Positions 1-6,303 of a DNA stretch of 33,654 bases are shown here, one piece after another. The notes beneath the pieces were generated by a model. It ran no database searches. It saw only the letters and a list, made by a program, of their open reading frames with translations, and was not told where the DNA came from. Within the stretch, counting starts at the first letter, position 1; each line of letters opens with the position of its first letter. The stretch lies in assembly GCF_028698005.1 (NCBI RefSeq), contig NZ_JAQVEJ010000013.1, positions 1 through 33,654 of the forward strand, read 5' to 3'. The position numbers were made by a program, and so were the translations under genes. The DNA comes from Hydrogenophaga sp. Lineage in GTDB: Bacteria > Pseudomonadota > Gammaproteobacteria > Burkholderiales > Burkholderiaceae_C.

Positions 1-2
1 TG

Positions 3-41
3 CGGCACTGGGTCGAACTGCTCGATGACGCGCTGGGTTGA
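3..41 (+). CDS. 3' end of an unidentified upstream gene (partial)
   Basis: Reading frame 3 is open from the window edge and ends at TGA 39-41, giving the tail RHWVELLDDALG. The residues look like an ordinary protein C-terminus, and the other + frames look less so. Twelve residues are too few to name a family. It could also be chance, or the upstream gene could lie on the other strand. Confidence 0.35.
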   Translation, partial: RHWVELLDDALG

Positions 42-213
42 CACCGGGCGGCATTTTGCACGCCTGGGGGGTGATGTCGGCCCGGTGCCGGGGTGGGGGT
101 ATGCCGTCAGCCGCGGCAGGCGTTAAGCTGTCACCGGACCATCCTGGCCCCGCTACCGTGTACCGGGCGTCAGGGTGGGCCGTCGAACGTCAACACATCA
201 GGAGCAATGCGCC

Positions 214-636
214 ATGGGATTCTTTAGCAACATTCTGGAAAAACTGGGCATGAAGGAGGCCGCCGCCGCCCCGGTCATCACGCCGCCGGCCGCCGCGGCC
301 CCGGCACCCGCGCCGGCAACGCCGGTCGCCGCCGCCCCGGCAGCGCCCGCCGAACCCGTGGTGCAGCCCATCGCCATGGTGGACGTGATGGCCCTGCTGA
401 CGGAAAAGGCCGCCAAGCACCCCGAAAAACTCAACTGGAAAACCTCCATCGTCGACCTGCTCAAGCTGCTGGGCCTGGACAGCAGCCTGGCGGCACGCAA
501 GGAGCTGGCCAAGGAGCTGTACTGCCCCGACGAACTGATGGGCGACTCGGCCAAGATGAACATGTGGCTGCACAAGCAGGTGCTGGGCCACGTTGCCGCC
601 AACGGCGGCAACATTCCCAAGGAACTGCTGGACTGA
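214..636 (+). CDS. DUF3597 domain-containing protein
   Basis: A 140-residue protein of the DUF3597 family, whose function is unknown. The N-terminus (MGFFSNILEKLG) is followed by an Ala/Pro-rich linker at about residues 16-52. A compact helical domain fills about 53-140, with the family-like stretches WKTSIVDLLKLLGLDSS and MNMWLHKQVL. I see no signal peptide or membrane segment, so it is probably cytoplasmic. I chose ATG 214 over an in-frame start at 175 because AGGAG lies at 199-203, at good spacing, and the protein then begins with the family's usual N-terminus. The Ala/Pro linker is low-complexity and would be flexible. It stands alone, convergent with the peroxidase gene downstream. Confidence 0.85.
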   Translation: MGFFSNILEKLGMKEAAAAPVITPPAAAAPAPAPATPVAAAPAAPAEPVVQPIAMVDVMALLTEKAAKHPEKLNWKTSIVDLLKLLGLDSSLAARKELAKELYCPDELMGDSAKMNMWLHKQVLGHVAANGGNIPKELLD

Positions 637-645
637 GCCTGTCCC

Positions 646-704
646 GCGCATCCTGTGCGCGCGGCAGGCGCCGGCAGGCGCCGGTCAGGCACCACAGGAT
701 GCGC
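646..704. terminator. Large hairpin in a convergent gap, with a tandem decamer in the loop
   Basis: GCGCATCCTGTG (646-657) and CACAGGATGCGC (693-704) are perfect 12-bp inverted arms. The 35-nt loop contains the decamer GGCAGGCGCC twice in tandem (663-672 and 673-682). It lies between the ends of two convergent genes, so a bidirectional transcription end is plausible. There is no T-tract on either side, so it is not a classical intrinsic terminator. Confidence 0.45.
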
Positions 705-733
705 ACGGGGGCGATGCGGGGGCCGGACCGGCC

Positions 734-1219
734 TCACATGTTCAGGGCTGCCTCGATGTCGCCGGCCAGTTTGTCGGGCGCGTCCCGCGGCGCGTACCGG
801 CGGATGACGCGGCCATCCCGGCCGACCAGGAACTTGGTGAAATTCCATTTGATCGCCTTGCTGCCCAGGATGCCGGGGGCTTCGGCCGTGAGCCAGCCAT
901 ACAGGGGGTGGGCGCCGGCGCCATTGACCTGGATCTTGCCCATCATCGGAAAGCTCACGCCGTAGTGGCGCTGGCAGAAAGCCCCGATGGCTTCGTTGCT
1001 GCCCGGGTCCTGATGGCCGAACTGGTTGCAGGGGAAGCCCAGTACCGTCAGGCCCCGCTCACGGTACCGCTGGTACAGCGCTTCCAGGCCGCCGAACTGC
1101 GGTGTGAAGCCGCAGGCGCTGGCCGTGTTGACGATCAGCAGCACCCGGCCGCGGTATTGCGCCAGCGCCACGGGTTGTCCATCGATGGAGACGGCGTCGA
1201 AGTCGTAGGCGGTCGGCAT
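734..1219 (-). CDS. Glutathione peroxidase family protein (thioredoxin-type thiol peroxidase)
   Basis: A 161-residue peroxidase of the glutathione peroxidase/BtuE family, which reduces hydrogen peroxide and organic hydroperoxides. The peroxidatic cysteine is C36 in NTASACGFTPQ, where animal enzymes have selenocysteine. The family motif LGFPCNQFG is at 60-68 (C64). C82 in the helix NEAIGAFCQ sits where yeast Gpx3 and other thioredoxin-dependent members carry the resolving cysteine. The KWNFTKFLV motif, with the active-site Trp and Asn, is near the C-terminus. The length is normal for a bacterial monomeric form with no signal peptide, so it is cytoplasmic. The frame stays open far upstream, antisense to the next gene. 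MPTAYDF is chosen because it is the usual N-terminus, although no good ribosome binding site is visible. Confidence 0.93.
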   Translation of the reverse strand: MPTAYDFDAVSIDGQPVALAQYRGRVLLIVNTASACGFTPQFGGLEALYQRYRERGLTVLGFPCNQFGHQDPGSNEAIGAFCQRHYGVSFPMMGKIQVNGAGAHPLYGWLTAEAPGILGSKAIKWNFTKFLVGRDGRVIRRYAPRDAPDKLAGDIEAALNM

Positions 1220-1366
1220 GGCGGTGTGAAATATGTGACAAGGTGTGTCGGCTGGGCCACATGGGTGTGTCATTGCAGCGCCCTGTGGGTGGTTGGGCAG
1301 AAGGTATCTGCTGTGGGCGATGCCATACTCCGCGCAGTTCCCGATTGAACAACTTGGACTGACAGG
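1220..1366. promoter_or_regulatory. Divergent intergenic region between the peroxidase and the receiver-like gene
   Basis: This 147-bp gap must hold the promoters of both flanking genes. The best + strand candidate is an extended -10, TGC followed by CATACT (1324-1329), about 37 bp before the start at 1367. It has no recognisable -35. A small inverted repeat GCAGA-N5-TCTGC lies at 1298-1312. No convincing promoter is visible for the peroxidase. Confidence 0.3.
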
Positions 1367-2482
1367 ATGAAACGCGCATTCACGGTGGCTCTGGTCGGGT
1401 TTGCCCAGCACGAATCGGCCACCTTCGAGGCCTTTTTCCGTCTGGCATCCCGGCGTCCGCCAGCCTATCACGTGCAGGATGAGGTCGTCGATGCCCAACT
1501 GCTGGTCGCCAACGCCGACAACGGCCAGGCCATGGACCTGCTGCGCCAGGCGCAACTGCCGGGGCGCGTGCTCCTGATCGGTCGCCACGATGGCGGAACC
1601 GGCTGGCCGCTGGTGCGCAAGCCGGTGAAGCTGGTGTCCGTGCTGGCGGAGCTGGACCGCCTGGCCGGGGTGCGCCCCGCAACGTCCGCAGGGCGGGCCG
1701 TGGTGCCTGCCGAGCCGCGCCTGGCCTCGCCGTTCAAGCCGCTGGAGGAAAGCATGCACCAGCCGCGTCGACCCCTGCAGCCACGCAGCCAGCCAGGCGC
1801 GCCCGAGACCGAGTTCCCGCCGACGCGCCTCATGGTGCGGCGCCCCGGGGCTGCGCCGGCCCGGACGCCGGCGGCGCCGCTGGTGCCCGAACCGTCGGCG
1901 CTGGCTCAGCGCATGGCCCGCCCGGGTGTGATCCGGCTCACCGATTTCGGCGGGCTGGAGGAGCTGCCGCTGCCCTCGCTCCGGCCGGCGAGCCGGCGGA
2001 CCCGGCAGCCGGCGGACGAGATGCCGCGCGGCGACGCCCTGCTGGTGTCGGACAGCCTGGTCGAGGGCCGGATCCTGTACAGGCGCTTCGCGCGCTATGG
2101 CTTGAAGGTGGACTGGTCGCGCGAGGGCGGCCAGGCCGAGCAGATGCTGCGCGCGCACCCCTACCGGCTGGTGGTGATCGACCGGGTCACCGGCAACCCC
2201 GATGCCTTCCAGATCTGCCGGGTGGCGCGCCAGCAGCGGCTGCCCAACGGTCAGCCGCCCGCCGTCCTGATGTTCGCCACCCACGCGGGCAGCATGGACC
2301 GCATCAAGGCCGGTCTGGCCGGCTGCGACGCCTACCTGTCGCGTTCGGTGTCGGAGGCGGCGCTGTACCGGCAACTGGCCCAGCACCGCCTGGTCAGGCA
2401 GGATGTCTTTGCACCGACGGAGATCGTGTTTTCCTCCGGGGAAGGGGGCGTCCCTGCGGGTGCGGACGGTCCGGTGCGGTGA
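1367..2482 (+). CDS. Response-regulator-like protein with two degenerate receiver domains
   Basis: A 371-residue protein with no DNA-binding or enzymatic output domain. The C-terminal part (about 223-345) has the CheY-like fold pattern: ALLVSD at the first strand, LVVID with the candidate phospho-acceptor D272, LMFAT with the switch threonine T305, and YLSRSV where active receivers have a lysine. Here that lysine is R326. The N-terminal part (about 5-100) also resembles a receiver: it ends with the typical VRKPVKL (K85), but the third strand LLVAN appears to lack the aspartate. A Pro/Arg-rich linker of about 120 residues joins them. It may be a phosphorylation-independent adaptor or scaffold. 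No histidine kinase is adjacent. The start codon is uncertain because no good Shine-Dalgarno precedes 1367. Confidence 0.7.
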   Translation: MKRAFTVALVGFAQHESATFEAFFRLASRRPPAYHVQDEVVDAQLLVANADNGQAMDLLRQAQLPGRVLLIGRHDGGTGWPLVRKPVKLVSVLAELDRLAGVRPATSAGRAVVPAEPRLASPFKPLEESMHQPRRPLQPRSQPGAPETEFPPTRLMVRRPGAAPARTPAAPLVPEPSALAQRMARPGVIRLTDFGGLEELPLPSLRPASRRTRQPADEMPRGDALLVSDSLVEGRILYRRFARYGLKVDWSREGGQAEQMLRAHPYRLVVIDRVTGNPDAFQICRVARQQRLPNGQPPAVLMFATHAGSMDRIKAGLAGCDAYLSRSVSEAALYRQLAQHRLVRQDVFAPTEIVFSSGEGGVPAGADGPVR

Positions 2483-2486
2483 TGCC

Positions 2487-3767
2487 TCACCCGTGCAGGT
2501 CGTCGCGGCGGGCGATGGTCAGCAGGCGGCGCAGCTCGTGCGGATGCCTGCGCACGTTGTGCCGGTACCACAGCGCGATGGCCCACATCATGCCGGCCAC
2601 CAGCAGGCCGAAGCAGGTGATGGCCGCGAAGGCCGAGAGTCCGAAGCCGGTGGCCAGGCTGTAGAGAAAACCCAGGCCCAGGATGCAGGCCTGCTCGTTG
2701 AAGTTCTGCACCGCAATCGAGCGCCCGGCACCCATGAGGTTGTGGCCGCGGTGCTGCAGCAGCGCGTTCATCGGGACCACCAGGAATCCGCCCAGGCCGC
2801 CGAGCAGCACCAGGAACGGGGCGGCCACCCAGACGTTGTCGATGAAGTTCATCAGGATGACCAGCATGCCCATGCCGATGCCCAGCGGAATGACGCGGGT
2901 GGCATGGTCCAGCCGCATGCGCAGGGAGGCGAGGACGGCGCCCACCGCGGTGCCCAGGGCGACCACGCCCACCAGCGAGGAGGCCTGGGTGGTGGAGTAG
3001 CCCAGGGCCGCGCCGGCCCAGGCCAGCACGATGTAGCGCAGGTTGCCCGACACCCCCCAGAACAGGGTGGTCGTGGCCAGCGAGATCTGGCCCAGGCGGT
3101 CGCGCCAGAGCCGGTTGTTGCAGCGCCAGAAATCGGGCAGCAGGGCCAGCGGGTTGCGCGGCATGGGCCGCGGCGTGACGCCGGTCAGCGGGATGCGCAG
3201 GTTGAACGCTGCGGCCACGACATAGATGCCCGCGAGCACCGCGACGGCCGCCTCGGCGACGTGGCCGATCCCCACCATGCCCGCCATGTCCGTCGATGCC
3301 AGCAGGGACGACATCCCCGGGCCGACGAGCTGACCGCCGAAGAGCACCCCCAGGATGATGGAGGCTATGGTCAGGCCCTCGATCCAGCCATTGGCCTTGA
3401 CCAGTTGCGAGGGCGGCAGCAGTTCGGTGAGGATGCCGTACTTGGCCGGCGAGTAGGCTGCCGCGCCCAGGCCGACCAGGGTGTAGGCCAGCAGCGGGTG
3501 TGTGCCGCCGAGCATCAGCAGGCAACCCACGATCTTGATGGCGTTGCTGATGAACATGACCCGCCCCTTGGGGTGGGCATCGGCGTAGGCACCCACGAAG
3601 GGGGCCAGCACCACGTAAAAAAGGGCGAACAGGGGCACCAGGGCGGCGCTCTGCCATTCGGGCGCGCCGTGGGTGCGCAACAGCTCGATGGCGACGACGA
3701 ACAGCGCGTTGTCAGCCAGGGAGCTGAAAAACTGCGCTGTCATGATGGTGTAGAACCCGCGCTTCAT
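2487..3767 (-). CDS. lplT: Lysophospholipid transporter LplT
   Basis: A 426-residue major facilitator transporter. It matches LplT in the N-terminal MKRGFYTIMTAQFFSSLADN, the loop GAYADAHPKGRVM and the segment YSPAKYGILTELLPP. LplT flips lysophosphatidylethanolamine across the inner membrane so that it can be re-acylated. In enterobacteria it is coupled to the acyltransferase Aas, and no aas gene is visible here. Hydrophobic segments run along the whole length, consistent with 11-12 membrane helices. The gene ends 4 bp from the end of the convergent receiver-like gene and is divergent from alr, an arrangement I recall from other Burkholderiales. Confidence 0.92.
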   Translation of the reverse strand: MKRGFYTIMTAQFFSSLADNALFVVAIELLRTHGAPEWQSAALVPLFALFYVVLAPFVGAYADAHPKGRVMFISNAIKIVGCLLMLGGTHPLLAYTLVGLGAAAYSPAKYGILTELLPPSQLVKANGWIEGLTIASIILGVLFGGQLVGPGMSSLLASTDMAGMVGIGHVAEAAVAVLAGIYVVAAAFNLRIPLTGVTPRPMPRNPLALLPDFWRCNNRLWRDRLGQISLATTTLFWGVSGNLRYIVLAWAGAALGYSTTQASSLVGVVALGTAVGAVLASLRMRLDHATRVIPLGIGMGMLVILMNFIDNVWVAAPFLVLLGGLGGFLVVPMNALLQHRGHNLMGAGRSIAVQNFNEQACILGLGFLYSLATGFGLSAFAAITCFGLLVAGMMWAIALWYRHNVRRHPHELRRLLTIARRDDLHG

Positions 3768-3840
3768 GGGTGTGGGGGCGGTGCCGGTGACGGCCGGGGC
3801 CGCGCCGGATTCATCTCTTGATGGGCGAGTTGCTGACGAT

Positions 3841-3857
3841 CTGTCCGGAATGGACAG
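3841..3857. promoter_or_regulatory. Inverted repeat in the lplT/alr divergent promoter region
   Basis: CTGTCC-GGAAT-GGACAG is a perfect 6-bp inverted repeat with a 5-bp spacer. Four bases downstream the sequence GTTATAGC reads on the other strand as GCTATAAC, a possible -10 (TATAAC) for lplT. For alr the best -10 is TATTAC at 3904-3909. Neither has a good -35. The repeat could be an operator acting on both genes. Confidence 0.3.
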
Positions 3858-3938
3858 CGGGTTATAGCACGCCGCTCCGCGCGCTTCGGGGCGGCCGGTG
3901 ACGTATTACAGTGCGATTTTCCCTTCAGCCACCGCACC

Positions 3939-5069
3939 ATGCCCCGTCCGATCCTTGCCACCATCCATTCTGCTGCCCTGCGCCACAACCTGGGTCAGGC
4001 GCGGCGGCGCGCACCCGATGCCCGTGTCTGGGCGGTGGTCAAGGCCAATGCCTACGGGCACGGGATCGAGCGCTGCTTCGAGGCCCTGCGTGGCGCCGAT
4101 GGCTTCGCCTTGCTGGACCTGGCCGAGGCCGAGCGTCTGCGCGCACTGGACTGGCGTGGGCCGATCCTGCTGCTGGAGGGGGTGTTCGAGCCGCGCGACC
4201 TGGAGACCTGCTCGCGTCTGAACCTCTGGCACGCGGTGCACTGCGACGAGCAGATCGACTGGCTGGCCGCCCACAAGACCCAGCAGCCGCACCGGGTGTT
4301 TCTCAAGCTCAACAGCGGCATGAACCGCCTGGGGTTCCGGCCGGCGGCCTTGCGCGCGGCCTGGTCGCGGCTGAATGCCCTGCCGCAGGTGGACGAGATC
4401 TCGTTCATGACCCACTTCAGCGATGCCGACGGCACGCGGGGCATCGGGCACCAGGTGGCGGCCTTCGAGGCCGCCACCGCCGACCTGGCGGGCGAGCGCA
4501 CGCTGTGCAACAGCGCGGCCATCCTGCGCCACGTCGACCACCCGCTGCGCGGCGTGGGGGTGTCGACGCTGGCGGCCGACTGGGTGCGCGAGGGCATTGC
4601 CCTGTACGGTGGTGCGCCCGATTACCCGGAGCACACGGCCGGGGACTGGGGGTTGCGGCCGACCATGACCCTGTCGAGCCGCCTGATCGGGGTGCAGCAG
4701 CTGCAGCCCGGCGACACGGTGGGCTACGGATCCACGTTCACCGCCGAGCGGCCCATGCGCGTCGGGGTGGTGGCCTGCGGTTATGCCGACGGTTACCCGC
4801 GTCACGCGGCTACCGGCACGCCGATCCTGGTGGCCGGCGTGCGAACCCGAACCATTGGCCGCGTCAGCATGGACATGCTGGCGGTGGACCTGTCGCCGCT
4901 GGACGAGGCCGGGGTGCCGGCGGGCATCGGCAGCGAAGTGGTGCTCTGGGGCGTGTCGCCCTCGACCGGCACAGCCCTGTCCATCGACGAGGTGGCGTGC
5001 GCGGCCGGCACGATCGGCTACGAGCTGATGTGCGCGGTGGCCAGCCGGGTGCCGTATTTGCTGGAGTAG
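3939..5069 (+). CDS. alr: Alanine racemase (PLP-dependent)
   Basis: A 376-residue enzyme converting L-alanine to D-alanine for peptidoglycan. The PLP-binding lysine is K35 in [10 protein letters not shown]. The second catalytic base is the tyrosine in VGYGSTF. The substrate-site motif [10 protein letters not shown] and the dimer-interface segment [13 protein letters not shown] are also present. Length and motif order are typical of a complete, active enzyme. Related genomes, as I recall, often have radA downstream of alr. Here a new transcription unit for an RND exporter starts about 30 bp after the stop codon. Whether this is a DadX-type catabolic or an Alr-type biosynthetic racemase cannot be told from sequence, but with no D-amino-acid dehydrogenase nearby a biosynthetic role is likelier. 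Confidence 0.95.
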   Translation: MPRPILATIHSAALRHNLGQARRRAPDARVWAVVKANAYGHGIERCFEALRGADGFALLDLAEAERLRALDWRGPILLLEGVFEPRDLETCSRLNLWHAVHCDEQIDWLAAHKTQQPHRVFLKLNSGMNRLGFRPAALRAAWSRLNALPQVDEISFMTHFSDADGTRGIGHQVAAFEAATADLAGERTLCNSAAILRHVDHPLRGVGVSTLAADWVREGIALYGGAPDYPEHTAGDWGLRPTMTLSSRLIGVQQLQPGDTVGYGSTFTAERPMRVGVVACGYADGYPRHAATGTPILVAGVRTRTIGRVSMDMLAVDLSPLDEAGVPAGIGSEVVLWGVSPSTGTALSIDEVACAAGTIGYELMCAVASRVPYLLE

Positions 5070-5101
5070 TGTCCGATCGGTCGCGTGGCCTCAGACAGGT
5101 A

Positions 5102-5130
5102 TTGTACTGTGGGGAGTATGCAGATATACT
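5102..5130 (+). promoter_or_regulatory. Sigma70-type promoter for the RND operon
   Basis: TTGTAC (5102-5107) and TATACT (5125-5130) are separated by exactly 17 bp. Both are close to consensus and AT-rich against the GC-rich background. The expected transcription start is near 5137, giving a 5' leader of about 16 nt that includes the AGGA ribosome binding site of the adaptor gene. It is the best-looking promoter in the window. Confidence 0.7.
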
Positions 5131-5134
5131 GCAT
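5115..5134. promoter_or_regulatory. Palindrome over the -10 element, likely operator
   Basis: Two nested inverted repeats overlap the -10: AGTAT-N6-ATACT (5115-5130) and ATGCAG-N5-CTGCAT (5118-5134). A repressor bound here would block polymerase directly, as TetR- or MarR-family repressors do at many efflux operons. No such regulator gene lies in the window. The only regulator in the block is the NhaR-like protein at 11873, which usually acts as an activator. Confidence 0.45.
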
Positions 5135-5152
5135 CAGCCATAGGAAAATGCC

Positions 5153-6292
5153 ATGCCTGCCCACCCACTGACCCCATTCCACACGCTCCCCGCGAGGGTT
5201 GCCGCCCTACCGCGCCGCCGTCTGCTGATGGCTGGCCTGGGGCTGGTGCTGTCTGCTGCCGGATGGTCGGCCGCGCCCGCCCGGGCGGCGGACGGGCCGC
5301 AGGTGGCGGTGATCACCGTTGGCGAGCGCGCTGTCGGTGAAGGGCTGGTGCTCGATGGCAGCCTGCAGGCCGTGCACCAGAGTGTGCTGTCGGCCCAGGC
5401 CAGCGGCCGCATCGCCAATCTGACGGTCAAGGCCGGCGACCGCGTCAAGGCCGGGCAGGTGCTGGCGGTGATCGATGACCGCGCCACCCGGGCCGGCGTG
5501 GCTCAGGCTCAGGCCGGGGTGGCGCAGGCCGAGGCGAACCTGGCCCATGCCCGCGCGGCCTTCGAGCGGGCGCAGGCCTTGCGTTCGCAGGGGTTTGTGG
5601 CGCAGGCGGCGCTGGACGCCGCGCAGGCGCAGTTCCGCGCGGCAGAGGCTGGTGCGGCGGCGGCGCGCGCCGGACAGACGCAGGCGACGGTGGCGCAGGG
5701 CTTCACCCGGCTGACGGCGCCTTATGACGGCTGGGTGCTGGCCACCCATGCCGAAGCCGGCTCGCTGGCCGTGCCGGGTGCGCCAGTGCTCACGGTCTAT
5801 GCGCCGCAGCCGATCCGTGCGGTGGTGCATGTGCCGGCCTCGCAGCAGGCGCTGGCGGTGGCGGCGCGGCGCGTCGAGGTCCGTCTGCCCGGTGCCGATG
5901 CGCGCTGGGTCGAGCCGGTGGCGCGCACCAGCCTGCCGGCGGCCGATGCGGTGTCGCAAACGGTCGAGTGGCGGCTCGACCTGGGGCCGGACGATGGCGC
6001 CGGGCAGGTGCCCGGGCGACAGGTGCAGGTGCGCTTCGTTGGCGGAGACACCCAGCGGCTGACGGTGCCGGCGTCGGCGTTGCTGCGCCGGGGCGAGTTG
6101 ACCGCGGTCTACGTGGCGACATCGCGCGGCCAAGGCCCGGGCGAGGACGGGTTCGTGCTGCGCGCCGTCCGTGTGGGCGCTGGCCGTGGCGAGGCGGGCG
6201 TCGAGATCCTGGCCGGGCTCAAGGCCGGTGACCGCGTGGCGCTGGACCCGGTGCGCGCGGGCCTGGCCGGCGCACGGCCGGTGGCGCGCTGA
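5153..6292 (+). CDS. RND efflux periplasmic adaptor (membrane fusion protein)
   Basis: A 379-residue adaptor linking an RND pump to an outer-membrane channel. An N-terminal export signal with RRR at 21-23 and a hydrophobic core runs to about residue 45 (ARA cleavage site). No lipobox cysteine is seen, so it is anchored, if at all, without a lipid. The lipoyl-like half motif ASGRIANLTVKAGDRVKAGQ is at about 83-102. An Ala/Gln-rich coiled-coil hairpin follows at about 112-185, then the second half motif LTAPYDGWV, a beta-barrel and a membrane-proximal domain ending in LKAGDRVALDP. AGGA lies 8 bp before the ATG. The RND permease starts 11 bp after the stop, so the two are co-transcribed. Confidence 0.9.
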   Translation: MPAHPLTPFHTLPARVAALPRRRLLMAGLGLVLSAAGWSAAPARAADGPQVAVITVGERAVGEGLVLDGSLQAVHQSVLSAQASGRIANLTVKAGDRVKAGQVLAVIDDRATRAGVAQAQAGVAQAEANLAHARAAFERAQALRSQGFVAQAALDAAQAQFRAAEAGAAAARAGQTQATVAQGFTRLTAPYDGWVLATHAEAGSLAVPGAPVLTVYAPQPIRAVVHVPASQQALAVAARRVEVRLPGADARWVEPVARTSLPAADAVSQTVEWRLDLGPDDGAGQVPGRQVQVRFVGGDTQRLTVPASALLRRGELTAVYVATSRGQGPGEDGFVLRAVRVGAGRGEAGVEILAGLKAGDRVALDPVRAGLAGARPVAR

Positions 6293-6303
6293 AGGGAACT
6301 GCC

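Noticed and set aside
38-43. Perfect TTGACA at the left edge as a promoter for the DUF3597 gene
   Set aside because: No -10-like sequence occurs 16-18 bp downstream, and it overlaps the stop of the upstream reading frame.
734-2386. 550-codon frame extending the glutathione peroxidase upstream
   Set aside because: The extension is antisense to the receiver-like gene and has no domain. The peroxidase family starts at the MPTAYDF methionine.
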